64,000 nt of DNA from Fragilaria crotonensis (GCA_022925895.1 JAKSYS010000030.1:62001-126000), one strand, 5' to 3'; positions 1-10,760 are shown, counted from the first letter of the stretch. Numbers and translations are program-made. The notes: a model not told the origin generated them from the sequence alone.

Positions 1-1278
1 GCGAAAGTATCACCCGATACCCCTCTACTCATTTGGCTCAATGGCGGACCCGGATGCTCCAGTAGCGATGGGTTTTTCCTTGAAAACGGACCAGTGCGGT
101 TTGAAAAACAAACTGATGGCCAGTGGAAGCTCGTACAGAATCCTTTTTCGTGGCATCTAGCGCCAGCATGGGTGCTTTACATCGACCAACCAGTGGGAAC
201 TGGCCTATCGGTGACACATTCACAAAACTACCCGAAAGACGATACAGAAGTCAACGTTGACTTTCACTTCTTTCTGGAGGAGTTCCTCCTCTTCTACGGC
301 GACTTCTTCCTGCAAGAGAATCGCCTTTCCTCGAGAAATCCTATTTTCTTCTCGGGAGAATCCCACGGTGGTCATTACATTCCAAGTATGATGGACTACA
401 TCTTGTCCAACCCAGTCCCAAGTCGGATCCAAATATCGTTTGGTGGGGCCGCCATTGGAAACGGGTGGATTGATCCATTCAACCAGTATGCTGCTGCGGA
501 GCAGGCATATGGTATGGGGCTTATCAATATGGCGCAAAAGGCTCATCTTGACGAGCAAGAGAAAGAATGTCAACGAAACCTTTCCAACCAAGTGTTGAAC
601 TCCCCCATTTGCTTCGCCTTGTTAGACACCATTGTGGAGCAGTCTCACGGAGCAAATGCCCCAACTCATGTTTCCATGTATGATGGAACTAGAGTGGAGA
701 GAAAGGGATCAGCGCGCATTTTTCCGAAGTACCACGATTTGGTGGAAAGTTATCTCGGACGCAGAACAGCGACAAGTGGGACAATCCAAGTGGATTACCA
801 AGAAGTGATGCGCGCCATCCATGCCACCGAGACCATTGAGGTGAATCAGCAGTACAAGGAATGTGCCGACCCTCCGTACGAAGCCTTGAAACATCAAGAT
901 GGATTGGGAGTGGTTCCTCAGATTGCTCGGTTGCTAGAAAACAATGTCCGTCTGATATTCTACAATGGCATGAATGACTTGGTTTGCAATCATATTGGAA
1001 CGGAGAAGGCTCTTATGAGGATTCCCTGGTCGCAGGCAGCAGATTGGTCGATGGCACCTAGATTCACTTGGAATTTGGAGACTGGCTCGACTCCTGCTGC
1101 ATACGTCCACGAGTACAAGAACCTAGTGTATCTCAAGATCCCAAATGCTGGCCACATGGTACCTCAGGATCAGCCTGAGGTGTCCCTCAAGATGATACAA
1201 AAGATGCTCCGGGGCGAGTCGTTTAAATTGTATCCGCAATACCTCGACCGAACGAATCCGGCGGAGACGTCGTGTTGA
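1..1278 (+). CDS. Serine carboxypeptidase, peptidase family S10 (5' end outside window)
   Basis: The frame is open from the first base, so the gene starts upstream; about 425 residues are visible and the stop is at 1276-1278. The family removes C-terminal residues from peptides in the secretory pathway or vacuole, or acts as an acyltransferase. Near the start is the S10 signature WLNGGPGCSS with the oxyanion-hole glycines. The nucleophile Ser is in GESHGGHYIP at about visible residue 121 (nt 361-363). The catalytic Asp is in NGMNDLVCNH and the catalytic His in NAGHMVPQDQP near the C-terminus. The whole alpha/beta-hydrolase triad is present in order and the reading frame is unbroken, unlike many genes in this window. 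The signal peptide expected for the family would lie upstream of the window. The next gene with clear homology is the LRR gene on the opposite strand, more than 1.4 kb away. Confidence 0.95.
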   Translation, partial: AKVSPDTPLLIWLNGGPGCSSSDGFFLENGPVRFEKQTDGQWKLVQNPFSWHLAPAWVLYIDQPVGTGLSVTHSQNYPKDDTEVNVDFHFFLEEFLLFYGDFFLQENRLSSRNPIFFSGESHGGHYIPSMMDYILSNPVPSRIQISFGGAAIGNGWIDPFNQYAAAEQAYGMGLINMAQKAHLDEQEKECQRNLSNQVLNSPICFALLDTIVEQSHGANAPTHVSMYDGTRVERKGSARIFPKYHDLVESYLGRRTATSGTIQVDYQEVMRAIHATETIEVNQQYKECADPPYEALKHQDGLGVVPQIARLLENNVRLIFYNGMNDLVCNHIGTEKALMRIPWSQAADWSMAPRFTWNLETGSTPAAYVHEYKNLVYLKIPNAGHMVPQDQPEVSLKMIQKMLRGESFKLYPQYLDRTNPAETSC

Positions 1279-1488
1279 GATTTTGGCACGTCATACACAA
1301 ATCTATTGTTAAAATAGCTGTACAATAGCAGATTAGACGTACAAGCAGAATCTAATCCACTTCGCTAATCAGTACATCAACAATGATAAAGGAATGAATA
1401 GGACGACTCCTTCATGTTGCTGTCGTGTGCTGCGCAATCGCCTTCTGTCAGCATGTCCTCAACACTTCTTCCCGAACAATAGTGCCGC

Positions 1489-1653
1489 CTATGATGCAGC
1501 ATCGTCCTTGGTACCTTGTCCTTTGTCTTTCTTGAGGCAGCCAACGGTGACTTTCTGAAAGAGTCGCGAAAACTTCTTCATCTTTTTGGCTTGATTGCTC
1601 AATCGTTGCATTTTCTTGCCGAACGCTAGAAGTTGTTTGGTGTAATCTGCCAT
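1489..1653 (-). CDS. Small basic hypothetical protein (54 aa)
   Basis: A 54-codon minus-strand frame starts with ATG at 1651-1653 and ends TAG at 1489-1491. The product is Lys-rich and amphipathic (FGKKMQRLSNQAKKMKKF) with no membrane segment. A longer 86-codon frame overlaps it in another phase but has no recognisable composition. I do not recognise a family. It sits alone between the carboxypeptidase and the LRR gene. It could be a real small gene, one exon of a larger one, or chance; I rate it low. Confidence 0.25.
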   Translation of the reverse strand: MADYTKQLLAFGKKMQRLSNQAKKMKKFSRLFQKVTVGCLKKDKGQGTKDDAAS

Positions 1654-2704
1654 GACGAATGTGATTGGTTTTTGGTTTTGACAAGTGGATGTTGAAACTC
1701 GAGGGCACGAAAGAAAGTTAGTTGACAGTCGATACGGATTACCTATGAGTGCGAATTGTGCGAGAAAGGTTCACCTCTGACATCCAAGGTGAATGCAGAA
1801 CAGCATTCTATGCATAGAAATGTTCTTGCTACAGAAGTAGTGTTCGTTTTGAAAAACACGATGACGTATTGCTCCGTCTTGGCCTCGGAAAATCATGTCC
1901 TTCGCAAAAATATTCTTCATGCATGAAAAATAGACGTTGTACTAATATATGATATATACTCCATTATCCCCTATTAGCTTTTTTGGGGTGCTGCTTGCTG
2001 TATGTACTACCGTTACTATGTAGTCGTATTCATACAAATATGAATATATATATGGATAACGGGGTGCGCAGTGCGCAGCTGTCTAATCACTCATCTGCTC
2101 ATCTGTGATGTCATGCTTAGAGAGTATACTCGTACTCTACATACAAGTTCATACTAAGGACGTTTTGATCGTTTGACAAATGAACAAATGAGACCATACC
2201 TTATACCTATGCTCGCTGGTACGGTAGATTTCTAGAAGCTATGTACTCCGAGTACTTGCCAATCCTACAGCATTTGATCTTTGATCCAGCTCCATAGCAT
2301 ACGAGCGTGGCCAGCACGGGAGCGTTGGATCCGGCACTGATTTCATCCCCTTTTGAGAGTAACAAACAAACTAGTTCTTGTCCTGCTCATGTCGCAGCAG
2401 CGCAACTGATGTCTTTGATGGTAGTGGCATTCACTTAGGAAAAACAGTACTCTGAACAACATAATGCAACAGAGTCGATCGCCGAAGCTATCGTGATCTC
2501 GTACAACATGGTTGCCCCTAACCCCGGCCCGTGCAGCACAGTCGATAGTAACCAAATACACAAGAATATCCCACAGCTGCTCAAGCAATGTATGCCCTAT
2601 GAAACATGACAAGAAGGCGCACCATCTTCACAGTAGGTCGGTCGACGCAATCATGGCAGCGCCTCAAAACCTGGCGCGTCCATGATTCGAGTATCCGTGA
2701 TCGA
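1654..2704. other. Intergenic spacer, no gene seen
   Basis: AT-rich spacer between the carboxypeptidase side and the 3' end of the LRR gene. It contains scattered GTAC palindromes, for instance around 2120-2260, and AT runs around 1940-2060. Short open frames here have no recognisable composition. Confidence 0.5.
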
Positions 2705-5700
2705 CTAGCCCGATCTGAACCTAGATCTACGATTGAGGGTCACATCGCTGACCACGGCGTCGCCCAGTGGGTCAGTTATTCTGGTAAGTGGGAAAGAAAC
2801 GGACACCAATGTTCCGTCGTCTTCGCATATGACTCCACTCCTAACAAAATTCAATTGTCAGCGAACTGATCACAAGGCAGTCGGTAGAAAGTCTCGCAAC
2901 TTACCAATGGCAGACGTTAACCTCCGTATTCCATCGAAGGACTTCGTTCTTATCCCATAATTCTCCTCCCATGACATCGTGCAGCATCGAAAGCAAATCC
3001 TCAACATGCAATTCAACACACTCCACACTTCCGAGGTAGATTGTAGTTTTGCCGTTCGGGCATTTTGTGCAGGAGTCGTTGGAATCGTTGGCGAAGCCTT
3101 CTGCGTGGTAGTACCCGAGCGGACAAAGGATGCCGTCGCATCCATAGCTTCGAGTTCGCCCCCCCATTGATCTGGACACTAGCACATAGCGCTTGCGGAA
3201 TTGGGTCATGGATTCGATTGCCGCCCAGACGAACGTCTTTAAGACTTCGAATACGGCCGTAAGAGGACGGAATAGGTCCCGAGATGGTGTTGAACGACAC
3301 GTCAATCCATGTGAGATAATGCAACGTGCCGATTTCCTCCGGTAGTCGCCCCGTCAACTGGTTGTGCTTCAAGTGTAATACTTGCAAACCCTTAATCTGG
3401 GCAATGGTGGACGGAAGTGTGCCCGTAAGCCGATTGTTGGACATGTGGAGTCCCAGTAGTGCTGAGCAGTTTCCGATTTCAGATGGAATCGTCCCGCTTA
3501 TGGCGCAAGCATCAAGTTCCAAACTCTGTAGAGCGGAAAGCTGGCCGATGGTGGTCGGGATCGTCGTCGTCAGTGGAAGTTGACCCAAGAAGCACTCCAG
3601 TAGGCTCGTTGCCCTGCCAATTTCTTGAGGAATAGAACCACTCAACAGATTTGCATTCAGATGAAGCTTTTCCAAATGAGGCAGACTGAATAGTTCCGAC
3701 GGGGATTTCGCCAGCGAACTGGCTGTTCGCAAGATTTAGGTCCTGCATGTTCAACAATCTCCCGATTTCGGTAGGGATGGATCCTACTAACCGAGGACAA
3801 TACGACAAGTTCAATATCCGCAACTTGGAAAGCAGCCCAATCTCAGTGGGAATTGAACCTCGAAGGAAGCTCCTCTGTCGAAAGCTAATCACTTCCAAGT
3901 TGCTCAACAACGAAAGTTCAGCCGGTATGCCGTGGCACTCATGGTCAGGAGCTTCGTTGCCATCGGCATCGGAACAAACAGCCGCATCCGTCAAATCGAT
4001 TTGAGCAACTTCAGTACCGGAACATGTGATTCCTGGTAGTTCGCAATCGGGAATCGAGGAATCTATCCAATCGCTGAACTTTGCACCCCAATGCATTCCA
4101 CCATTTTGTAGAAAGAAATAGTAAAGAATCTCACGGGGAGATAGTATTCCATCCCCGTTCGCATCTCCAATCAGAAAGGTGGTACCTTCGCAAGTTGTCT
4201 GTCCAAGATAATTCGAATCAGGAGATGTGCCATCGCTAGCAGATCGTTGGCATACTCGGCATGCTCCATTATTATCTGCCGCGCCATGCGGGTGGAACGT
4301 TCCGGCAGGACAGAGAATGGCATCGCAGCCAAACACTGGAACGTGCGCGTTCCAACTTTCTTCACCGCATAGTCCCATAGGGATGAATCCTCGCAGTTTG
4401 TTGGACGTCAAGTTCAGAACTTGAATATCAGACAAACGCCCGAGTTCGATCGGTAGGGTGCCGGAAAAAGAATTGTACGGCGATGAGAACGCAATAAGTT
4501 CTGTCATGAGACCCATCTCAGACGGCAGAGTTCCTGTCAGTGAATTGAAGCTTATGTCAAACAGGTTCAATGACCTGCGCAACCCCACCAACAAAGAAAC
4601 AGGGAATGTGCCAGTGAAGCTATTGGCGCTTAAGTCCAAGCTACCCAAGTTACTCATCCTGGACCACATGACGCTTCCATCTCCATCGAAATCGTTATCA
4701 TCAGGGATAGAGCCAATGAGCATATTGTCAGCGACGGATAGTTCCTCCAAACTTTCTAGCTTTGTAAGCTCGATAGGGAAAGTCCCAGTAAGCTTATTCA
4801 ATTCCAGTTGTAACCGCATTAGTTCGGATAGACGTCCAAGTTCTGTTGGAATAGTCCCTTCCATGTCGTTTTGTTGAATATACAAGTATTGAAGGTGAGC
4901 CAGTGCTGCAATCTCGGTTGGAATTTCACCAGCAATACGGTTGTTGTACAGAAATAGGCCGACTATTTGAGAGAGGTGACCAACGTCGGAGGGAATTGTC
5001 CCGGTTATCATGTTGTCAGACACGTCCAGCATAGACAATTTCTTCATTTTCGTCAGATAGAAGTGAAGTGGCCCTTCCAGCATATTGTTGTCCAACCACA
5101 ATTCTTGCAAGTTCTTGTACAGTTTACTCAATTGCCACGGCACACCTGTCAAACTATTGGAACTCAAATCAAGAAAACCTAATTTGACCAGATCTCCGTA
5201 AGTTGCCGGAATGGTCCCATGTAGGAGATTGCCTCGCAAGTTCAAGCGTCGCAACTCTGTCAGCATGAACAGTTCTTCCGGTAACGTTCCTGGGCATTCC
5301 AATTCGGGCAAATCGATTTTGGTGACGAGATGTGGTGCCGACCAACGGTGCTCCTCTGCTGAACCCCAGGCGTATGGTACGTCAATTTTTCCATCAAATT
5401 TGAGTTGAATTCGAGGTTGGTCGCGTTCCGAGGGGCGAATGTCACCACACGTGATTCCTTCCCAGTCACACACATCTACCGTGAAGTCCATCCAATTTCT
5501 CAAATTTTCGAGACACGGCGTCTGCGATTGGAAGTCCTCTGGGGGTTTGTAGTCTGTGCCATACGACAAAGCGTAGTAGAGCAGCTCCAAAATTACCCGT
5601 TGTGACCAACGCTGCTTCGAAAGTAGGTAATAGTTCAACTCTTCTCCAATTCTGTCGCCTGAGTACTGCCGCATAAATCGAGGGACCGAAACCTTGACCA

Positions 5701-5887
5701 AGCCAAAGTGAGGGTCTTTGTATTGGCACGTGGTAGCATTTCCATCATAAGTGAACTTGAACATGACCTTGCGAGTTCTCCCGTTGCCATCCGTGGCCCG
5801 AGTTTGGCCCCGATCCGATGTTGACACCAATACTAGTTGCAAGGCTAGCATTGATGTGATAAAAAACAGTCTCATTCGCCTCGCCAT
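2705..5887 (-). CDS. Secreted multi-module leucine-rich-repeat protein with EF-hand loop; two frame breaks, one intron
   Basis: I choose the ATG at 5885-5887, followed by a signal peptide (MARRMRLFFITSMLALQLVL); a start at 5980 is also open. The protein is modular. A cap with the pattern W..x..C.W.GITC leads into long plant-type LRRs of the L..N.L.G.IP class, then a Cys-rich tail (GCDAILCPAGTF). Next comes a perfect EF-hand loop DANGDGILSPRE (nt about 4126-4176), a second cap, more LRRs and a second Cys-rich tail (GCDGILCPLGYY), then the start of a third cap. A 64-nt GT-AG intron (2841-2904) joins the third cap to a short final exon and completes the expected W-S-G-V-I-C pattern. The frame breaks at 3701-3704 (a run of four) and 3159-3165 (a run of seven); one base fewer in each restores homology. 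There is no membrane segment near the C-terminus and no kinase. Such LRR proteins are thought to be surface or extracellular binding proteins; the ligand is unknown. Confidence 0.85.
2841..2904 (-). other. Intron in the LRR gene
   Basis: The minus-strand donor GTAAGT follows CCATTG and the acceptor TTGTTAG precedes GAGTGG. Splicing keeps the cap motif (CHW|SGVIC) in frame. The unspliced frame stops at once at 2901. Confidence 0.75.
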
Positions 5888-6695
5888 TGTTGTGGCATGC
5901 ATGGCACGGACACGCATGGCTTGTTCCAGTTCGCGGTTAGTGTTTGATATGGAACCTCTCCACTCTAAATCGACAAGCAAATACTGCTTCGATTTCGAAT
6001 GTTGATTCAGTTGAGTGCTCTCAACTCTTGTTTAGTCCTGCTATTATGGCAATAGATACTTCTGAGTCGATAACATTGAATTCACAATACAGACCGACAG
6101 CTACACTGCGATATCCAGTGGTTCGTTGTGGCTCTGTGATGAATGATATGTACTGTACATTTCGAGCCGCTTTTTGTAAGATTTCTGCTGCGTAGTACTA
6201 CAAGTAGTACTCCAGTACAGCGTATGTCGATGGCAATGAAAGGGTGCTGCTATGCATATGCATATGCATACTCGTACGTGCTATGCATACGACCAGATAC
6301 CTTGTACTGTACGGGAATACTGTCGTAAACAAGTCATGAAATCGTACTCCTACTCCGAGCTCCGAGTACAACGCGTATGATACATGTACCATTACAAATG
6401 TGTATTGTGTGACGTATGTATGACACATACTTGTCATCCGTTCGGTGCTGGTATGTTATACGTGACACTACAGTATCACACTGTGATACCTCATACAACT
6501 CCTATTGGTACAAGCATTTTACGAGTACGGAAGTACGACATGGATGATCCGCAATCCGCATGCATCCCCACTCCCCACAAGCACGATCCGGAATCCGAAG
6601 AACAAGCAAGCATAAAAATGCGAACCCTCAGCGAAATCCACCAAATCTTGCACCAACTTCTGTACAACAAAAAACCAACATCCATTTTCGAGACC
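5888..6695. other. GTAC-rich intergenic spacer
   Basis: Spacer between the divergent LRR and epimerase genes. It holds many GTAC palindromes and tandem ATGCATATGCAT-like runs near 6250-6290. No gene is supported; long frames across it are compositionally random. Confidence 0.6.
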
Positions 6696-7406
6696 ATGCT
6701 CAAGTTTGCTTCACTATCTCTCGCGGTAGCACGACGTTGCGCTCCGCGGCATCCATACAAATATCGTCTGTTCTCAACAGCAAGACCTTTCCGGATTCTA
6801 GGCTTGCAACAAATCGCGGTGGGAGCCTTGGAGAAGGAACCTCACGAACTTGTGGGTCAATGTATTCGGTCTCCCCAGGTCACCTTTGTATCTGCTTCCG
6901 AAAATGTTGATGAAGATATCCTATCGTTGGGTGAACCCCTACGCCGTCGAAGTCGATCTCATGACGCCGCTGGATGCTGACAAGAGTCCAAAGGTATGTT
7001 AACAAGCGCTACATTCCTGAGTGTATTGTCGTTCGGTATTGCTCAAAATTATCTTCTATCCAGGTTCATTCTCCAGCTCTCAATCATATTGGTCTATGGG
7101 TAGATGATTTGGAATCAGCTGTGTCGATGCAGGAGAAAGGTAGGTCATGTTGTGGAATTTGGAGACAAGTAGAGTGTACGATTCACATGCGAACGGACCA
7201 TCGGTATCCTAACACCATTTCTGCAAACCTTGTCGGGCAGGTGTTCGGTTCACGCCAGGAGGAATTCGCCCAGGAGCTTCAGGTCATAACGTCACATTTA
7301 TTCATCCAAAAGGAAATGAAGCATCCCCATTGGCGGCGCAGGTGTCTTGATTGAACTCGTTCAAGCACCAGCCGATGTGATTGCCGCACTTTCTCCGGAC
7401 AAATAA
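6696..7406 (+). CDS. MCEE: Methylmalonyl-CoA epimerase, mitochondrial (several frame breaks)
   Basis: This enzyme interconverts the (R) and (S) isomers of methylmalonyl-CoA in propionate and odd-chain/branched acyl breakdown, in the mitochondrion. The start ATG at 6696 leads a basic presequence ([16 protein letters not shown]). The glyoxalase/VOC fold is recognisable in pieces: [14 protein letters not shown], then [50 protein letters not shown], and a C-terminal [15 protein letters not shown] in a shifted frame ending at TAA 7404-7406. Two introns fit the GT-AG rule: 6994-7063 and 7140-7240. The frame is broken near 6850, 6873-6876 (C run), 6936-6939 (C run) and 7335 (GC-rich). Each piece is well conserved, so indel errors are more likely than long decay, but a pseudogene is not excluded. 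The 3' end converges on the ASC-1-like gene with 31 nt between. Confidence 0.8.
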
Positions 7407-7437
7407 TAATCCAGCAGAATCACTTAAAATTGCAAAT

Positions 7438-8468
7438 TCAAACCTGTTTCTTTCCGCTTTGATTCAACTCCTGTTGACGATCGTCCGCCTTATCTTGCGC
7501 GTTATGTCTCTTCGTTTGTCAACCACGTCGATGTGGAATTGGCATAATAATCTTCTTGATCGTCGACGACCTCCGTCCGACGGACAAATTCTCGATCAAA
7601 TCGCAACAGTCGTTCCTTGAGCAACCATGATTCGCGATTGCTACCAGCACCTGTTGCTGTGTTCCCACCACCGTCCGCAGACGGCGAGACGAGGAATCCG
7701 CAAAAGGCACAGAAATCGTAGCCCTCGTCGGCGCAGGAAATGCGACCACAATACAGACAATTCGTTAATGGTTTGTGAATAGTCCCATAACAACCACACG
7801 CGCGATGCTACACCTTGGGAGGGGAGCTATTGGGAGAAGTGGTTTGGTTGGCGGTGTAATTTTCTGTTCGACAATGTTCACCTGAGTGGACATTGGTGCT
7901 TGCTTCACAGGTTGAGGTGGAGCTGGTTTCTTGGCTGCTGTATCGGATGGCTTGGGAGGCGGAGGAGTGTTACTCTTCGTGGCGCTCGCAGATGGTGTAG
8001 AAGTCTTTGGGGCTGGCTTTCTGTTGTTAAGTTGCGTTTTTCGCTCTTGTACTTTATCGTTCCTTTTAACACCCTCCATGTAATTTTCCTGCCTTTGTCG
8101 AGCGGGTCCACTTTCGTCTGTGGCTTTGTTCACAGATTGTTGCGAGATCGAAGTGGCCGAGCTGAGACTCTCACCCCGTTGAAACTTTCCCACATCTTCA
8201 ACAAATAACCTGACATTTTCACCGTCCTGGCCTAAAAGCTGAGACAGATACGCTCGCAGATCCTGAAGCAATTTATAACAAGATGAGATAAAGACGCTGA
8301 CGCCATCCTCGCATAAAACACAAAAAAACTGCGTAAAACAGATCTCACCTCACTCGATTCTATCGAGAGCAAATGCTCCAGTACATCTTGTGCCCCGTCT
8401 GCGAAACCTAAGAGATCTGCTAGCTTCTCTGTCAACGTTTCCTTGGCGCTGCTCACTGTATCGCTCAT
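7438..8468 (-). CDS. ASC-1/TRIP4-like protein with C2HC5 zinc finger (frame breaks)
   Basis: The family (activating signal cointegrator 1) is part of the ASCC complex that handles stalled ribosomes and transcription coactivation. The ATG is at 8466-8468. Exon 1 (MSDTVSSAKETLTEK...) ends at 8349 with GAG|GTGAGA; an 86-nt intron (8263-8348) leads to CAG|GATCTG. A low-complexity Pro/Thr/Lys linker follows. The zinc finger comes next in a shifted frame: CGCYGTIHKPLTNCLYCG then DFCAFCGFL, matching the Cys/His spacing of the zf-C2HC5 domain. The shift is at about 7799 and a second is at about 7505; after it the frame reads AQDKADDRQQELN to a TGA at 7438-7440. The true C-terminus is uncertain and the gene may run on into the epimerase 3' end. 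Confidence 0.75.
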
Positions 8469-8853
8469 CTTGATGGAGAATGCAGCAATTCGACTTCAGA
8501 GTTTGGAATTTGGTACACGGTAGAATTACTCGGTATTTCGGCATCTATCCGAATCCAACGGTACAAGTGCTGTTAAGTACTCCGAGTACAAGTACAGAGT
8601 ACGAGTAGTGCATTTCGTTCATTCTACTGTACTGGGTACTTAGCAACTGGTTGTACTGTAGTATGAACAATTCTTGTCGTACCAGTACCAGGTACTGTAC
8701 GTGACTTTTCTATAGCCTGCGCCAATTTCTGGGCTGAAGGCTGAAGCGTGACTGAATGAGGAATCGACAACTCGCGACTAAATTCTCTTGATGGCCGTCC
8801 GTCCGCTCAAAACTGCGTGACTGACGTTTGTGTCGAGTGAATTTAATTCAACC
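8469..8853. other. GTAC-rich divergent promoter region
   Basis: 385 nt between the start of the ASC-1-like gene and the start of the methyltransferase gene. About twelve GTAC palindromes fall within 8560-8705 alone. It must contain both promoters; no core element is obvious to me. Confidence 0.6.
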
Positions 8854-9855
8854 ATGGCGACAATGAGTGCGGTTATCCTCGTTTTCGTTTTATCACGCGC
8901 CGCAACCAGTTTTTCAATAGGATCCCATATCCTTTCTCCACGAAGAGCGACACGGTCGTCGACAGCAACAACGACAGGCCTCCATTTGCAACCTGTGGAA
9001 GATCCCAACGCCAAATTGTCCACAAAATCGTTGGCGGGTGTGCTATATGAGGATGTTTTGCAGGGTCTGTATCGGTTGTACCCACCCTCCGACTATGCTG
9101 ACCGCAATGCCGTATCTCGAGCTGGGGGTTACTGGCCATTTATCAAAGAGGGCGAAGAACCACCATTGGAACTGACGTATGGTGAATTCGATTTGCCTTT
9201 CTTCGCAGAAATTCTTGATGCGGCCCATCGTTTCTCGGTCACTGACGGGAAGAATTCCGGAAGTTGGGCTGGAAAGACATTCTGTGACATTGGAAGTGGA
9301 ACTGGTCGATTGGTCGTGAGCGCGGCAGCGCTGCATCCGAATCTAGCGCTCAGTCGGGGTGTTGAGTATGTTGAGAATTGTCATGATTTGGCGGTCAAGA
9401 TGGTGTGGAAATGCCGCAAGGGATTGGCCGTGACTGATGAAAGATCCTTACCACTCGCACCGATTGACCTAACCTGTGGATCGATTGGCGACCCTGCCAC
9501 ATTCATTGGGGACGTGGATGTGGCCTTTGTTTCATCGTCAGCTATGCCAGCGGAGGTGTTGGCAATGATAAGTAGAGCCGTTGGAACGCAATGCAAGGTG
9601 GGGACTGTTGTAGTGAGCACAGACTATGAGATTCCCACAGAGGGAGTTGTGGATGGAAAGACTTACCGATTGGAGCTACTCGATACCATGGATGGTTACT
9701 GTTGGATTGTAGGCGGAACCAGCACTGCGTATTTCTACCGACTGGTGGAATCATGTAGTTCCCCAGCTCCGCCGCCTCTTCCAGTAGTGCCCAACCCGAC
9801 GCCTCTTCCAGAAGTGCCCAACCCGACGCCCCCTCCCGATCAACTACTTTTCTAA
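8854..9855 (+). CDS. Class I SAM-dependent methyltransferase, DOT1-like motif, probably plastid or secretory
   Basis: I choose the ATG at 8854; an earlier GTG frame extension is not needed. The N-terminus (MATMSAVILVFVLSRAATSFS) is a signal peptide followed by a Ser/Thr/Arg-rich stretch, which fits plastid targeting. The core has motif I FCDIGSGTGRLVVSAAALHP followed by GVEYVENCHDLA, an acidic motif-I/post-I pair like that of histone Lys methyltransferase DOT1, and a later strand DVDVAFVSSSAMP. The tail is a Pro-rich repeat (PNPTPLPEVPNPTPPP). The length of 333 residues fits. The substrate cannot be read from sequence; DOT1 similarity is limited to the nucleotide-binding part, so a histone substrate is not implied. 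Confidence 0.75.
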   Translation: MATMSAVILVFVLSRAATSFSIGSHILSPRRATRSSTATTTGLHLQPVEDPNAKLSTKSLAGVLYEDVLQGLYRLYPPSDYADRNAVSRAGGYWPFIKEGEEPPLELTYGEFDLPFFAEILDAAHRFSVTDGKNSGSWAGKTFCDIGSGTGRLVVSAAALHPNLALSRGVEYVENCHDLAVKMVWKCRKGLAVTDERSLPLAPIDLTCGSIGDPATFIGDVDVAFVSSSAMPAEVLAMISRAVGTQCKVGTVVVSTDYEIPTEGVVDGKTYRLELLDTMDGYCWIVGGTSTAYFYRLVESCSSPAPPPLPVVPNPTPLPEVPNPTPPPDQLLF

Positions 9856-9890
9856 TCTGGAAACAAGTTAATCCAAGCTCCTATTATTCC

Positions 9891-10703
9891 CTATTTGGTG
9901 ACAGCGTAGCCAAAGGTTTGTGACCCAAAGAAGGTTAGATAGGGAGGGGACTCGTCTCGCGGACGGAACAAGCTTTTAGCAGAATCCCAATAGGAAGCAT
10001 GCACGAACGCTCTTGTGACTTCACAGAATACCAGATAATGTTCGTCATCAATAACATGCGCCTCCTTCATCATAGAATACACGCGACAATGTAAATGAGC
10101 AACAGTACCATCGATTGCAATTATATTGGATTCCTCTGAGGTTCGCATTCCGCATGGAACTGCCTGGAGCCCACTGATGCCCGGCGAGTTTCGTTGCTTC
10201 TTCTTTGCCTGTCGCTTACTGACTAACAATGGAGGCTCTTGCACGGGTTGCTCTGCAATTGCTTGTGGCAGTTCTTCCGAGGAATTGGGCATGAATTTTG
10301 ATCCCCATTTACCGGACGTGCCTCCCACCTCTCGAACCAAAGATTCCATTCCCTTGACAGGCACCGAAAGTGAAAACACGGAGCCTTCGGATAGTAGTGA
10401 CGCTGAATGCCTCCTCCGATTGAGACTAAACATGAAACGGCCTTGATTATTCGTTGCCGTCAGCCATGACAGCACCATGACGTTTCGACAATCAGGAGTG
10501 CATATTGACAAGAAGCACACGGGGTTGGTGTATAGCAATCGACTTAAGTGTTTGGGCTCGTTCAGTTCGATCCATTCTTCGGCAGCGTTGGAAGGTTCGC
10601 CTGAAGTTGTCGTCAACGACATCGTCGAAAATAGACGCTGGAAAAGTTGTGATGTGCCTGTCTGTCCGTAACCCGAAAATGCGACGGGCAGTAGGACAGA
10701 CAT
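9891..10703 (-). CDS. Flavin-reductase-like (FMN-binding split barrel) protein
   Basis: The ATG is at 10701-10703 (MSVLLPVAFSGYG); the frame could be lengthened only with a TTG start. The protein has 270 residues. The family binds FMN and either reduces flavins or uses them as a cofactor. The fold is visible from residue 60: NPVCFLSICTPDCRNVMVLSW, then RFMFSLNRRRHSASLL, GSVFSLSVPVKGMESLV and a C-terminal half with HVIDDEHYLVFCEVTRAFVH. Two features are unusual for the family: a basic/Gln-rich insertion of about 40 residues in the middle (VSKRQAKKKQRN) and a C-terminal YLTFFGSQTFGY motif. The N-terminus is hydrophobic then basic and could target an organelle. The pseudouridine synthase gene ends 57 nt upstream on the same strand. 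Confidence 0.75.
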   Translation of the reverse strand: MSVLLPVAFSGYGQTGTSQLFQRLFSTMSLTTTSGEPSNAAEEWIELNEPKHLSRLLYTNPVCFLSICTPDCRNVMVLSWLTATNNQGRFMFSLNRRRHSASLLSEGSVFSLSVPVKGMESLVREVGGTSGKWGSKFMPNSSEELPQAIAEQPVQEPPLLVSKRQAKKKQRNSPGISGLQAVPCGMRTSEESNIIAIDGTVAHLHCRVYSMMKEAHVIDDEHYLVFCEVTRAFVHASYWDSAKSLFRPRDESPPYLTFFGSQTFGYAVTK

Positions 10704-10760
10704 CGGAGGTGGTTTCAAGCTTCAAGAATCCAGATTGATCGCAGTAGCGGTAGCCTCCAA

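Noticed and set aside
1448-1708. 86-codon minus-strand ORF
   Set aside because: Overlaps the small basic ORF in another phase and has no protein-like pattern; kept only the 54-codon frame as a weak candidate.
6384-6695. N-terminal extension of the epimerase frame from 6384
   Set aside because: The extension runs through GTAC-rich spacer, has no conserved residues, and the ATG at 6696 directly begins a good presequence.
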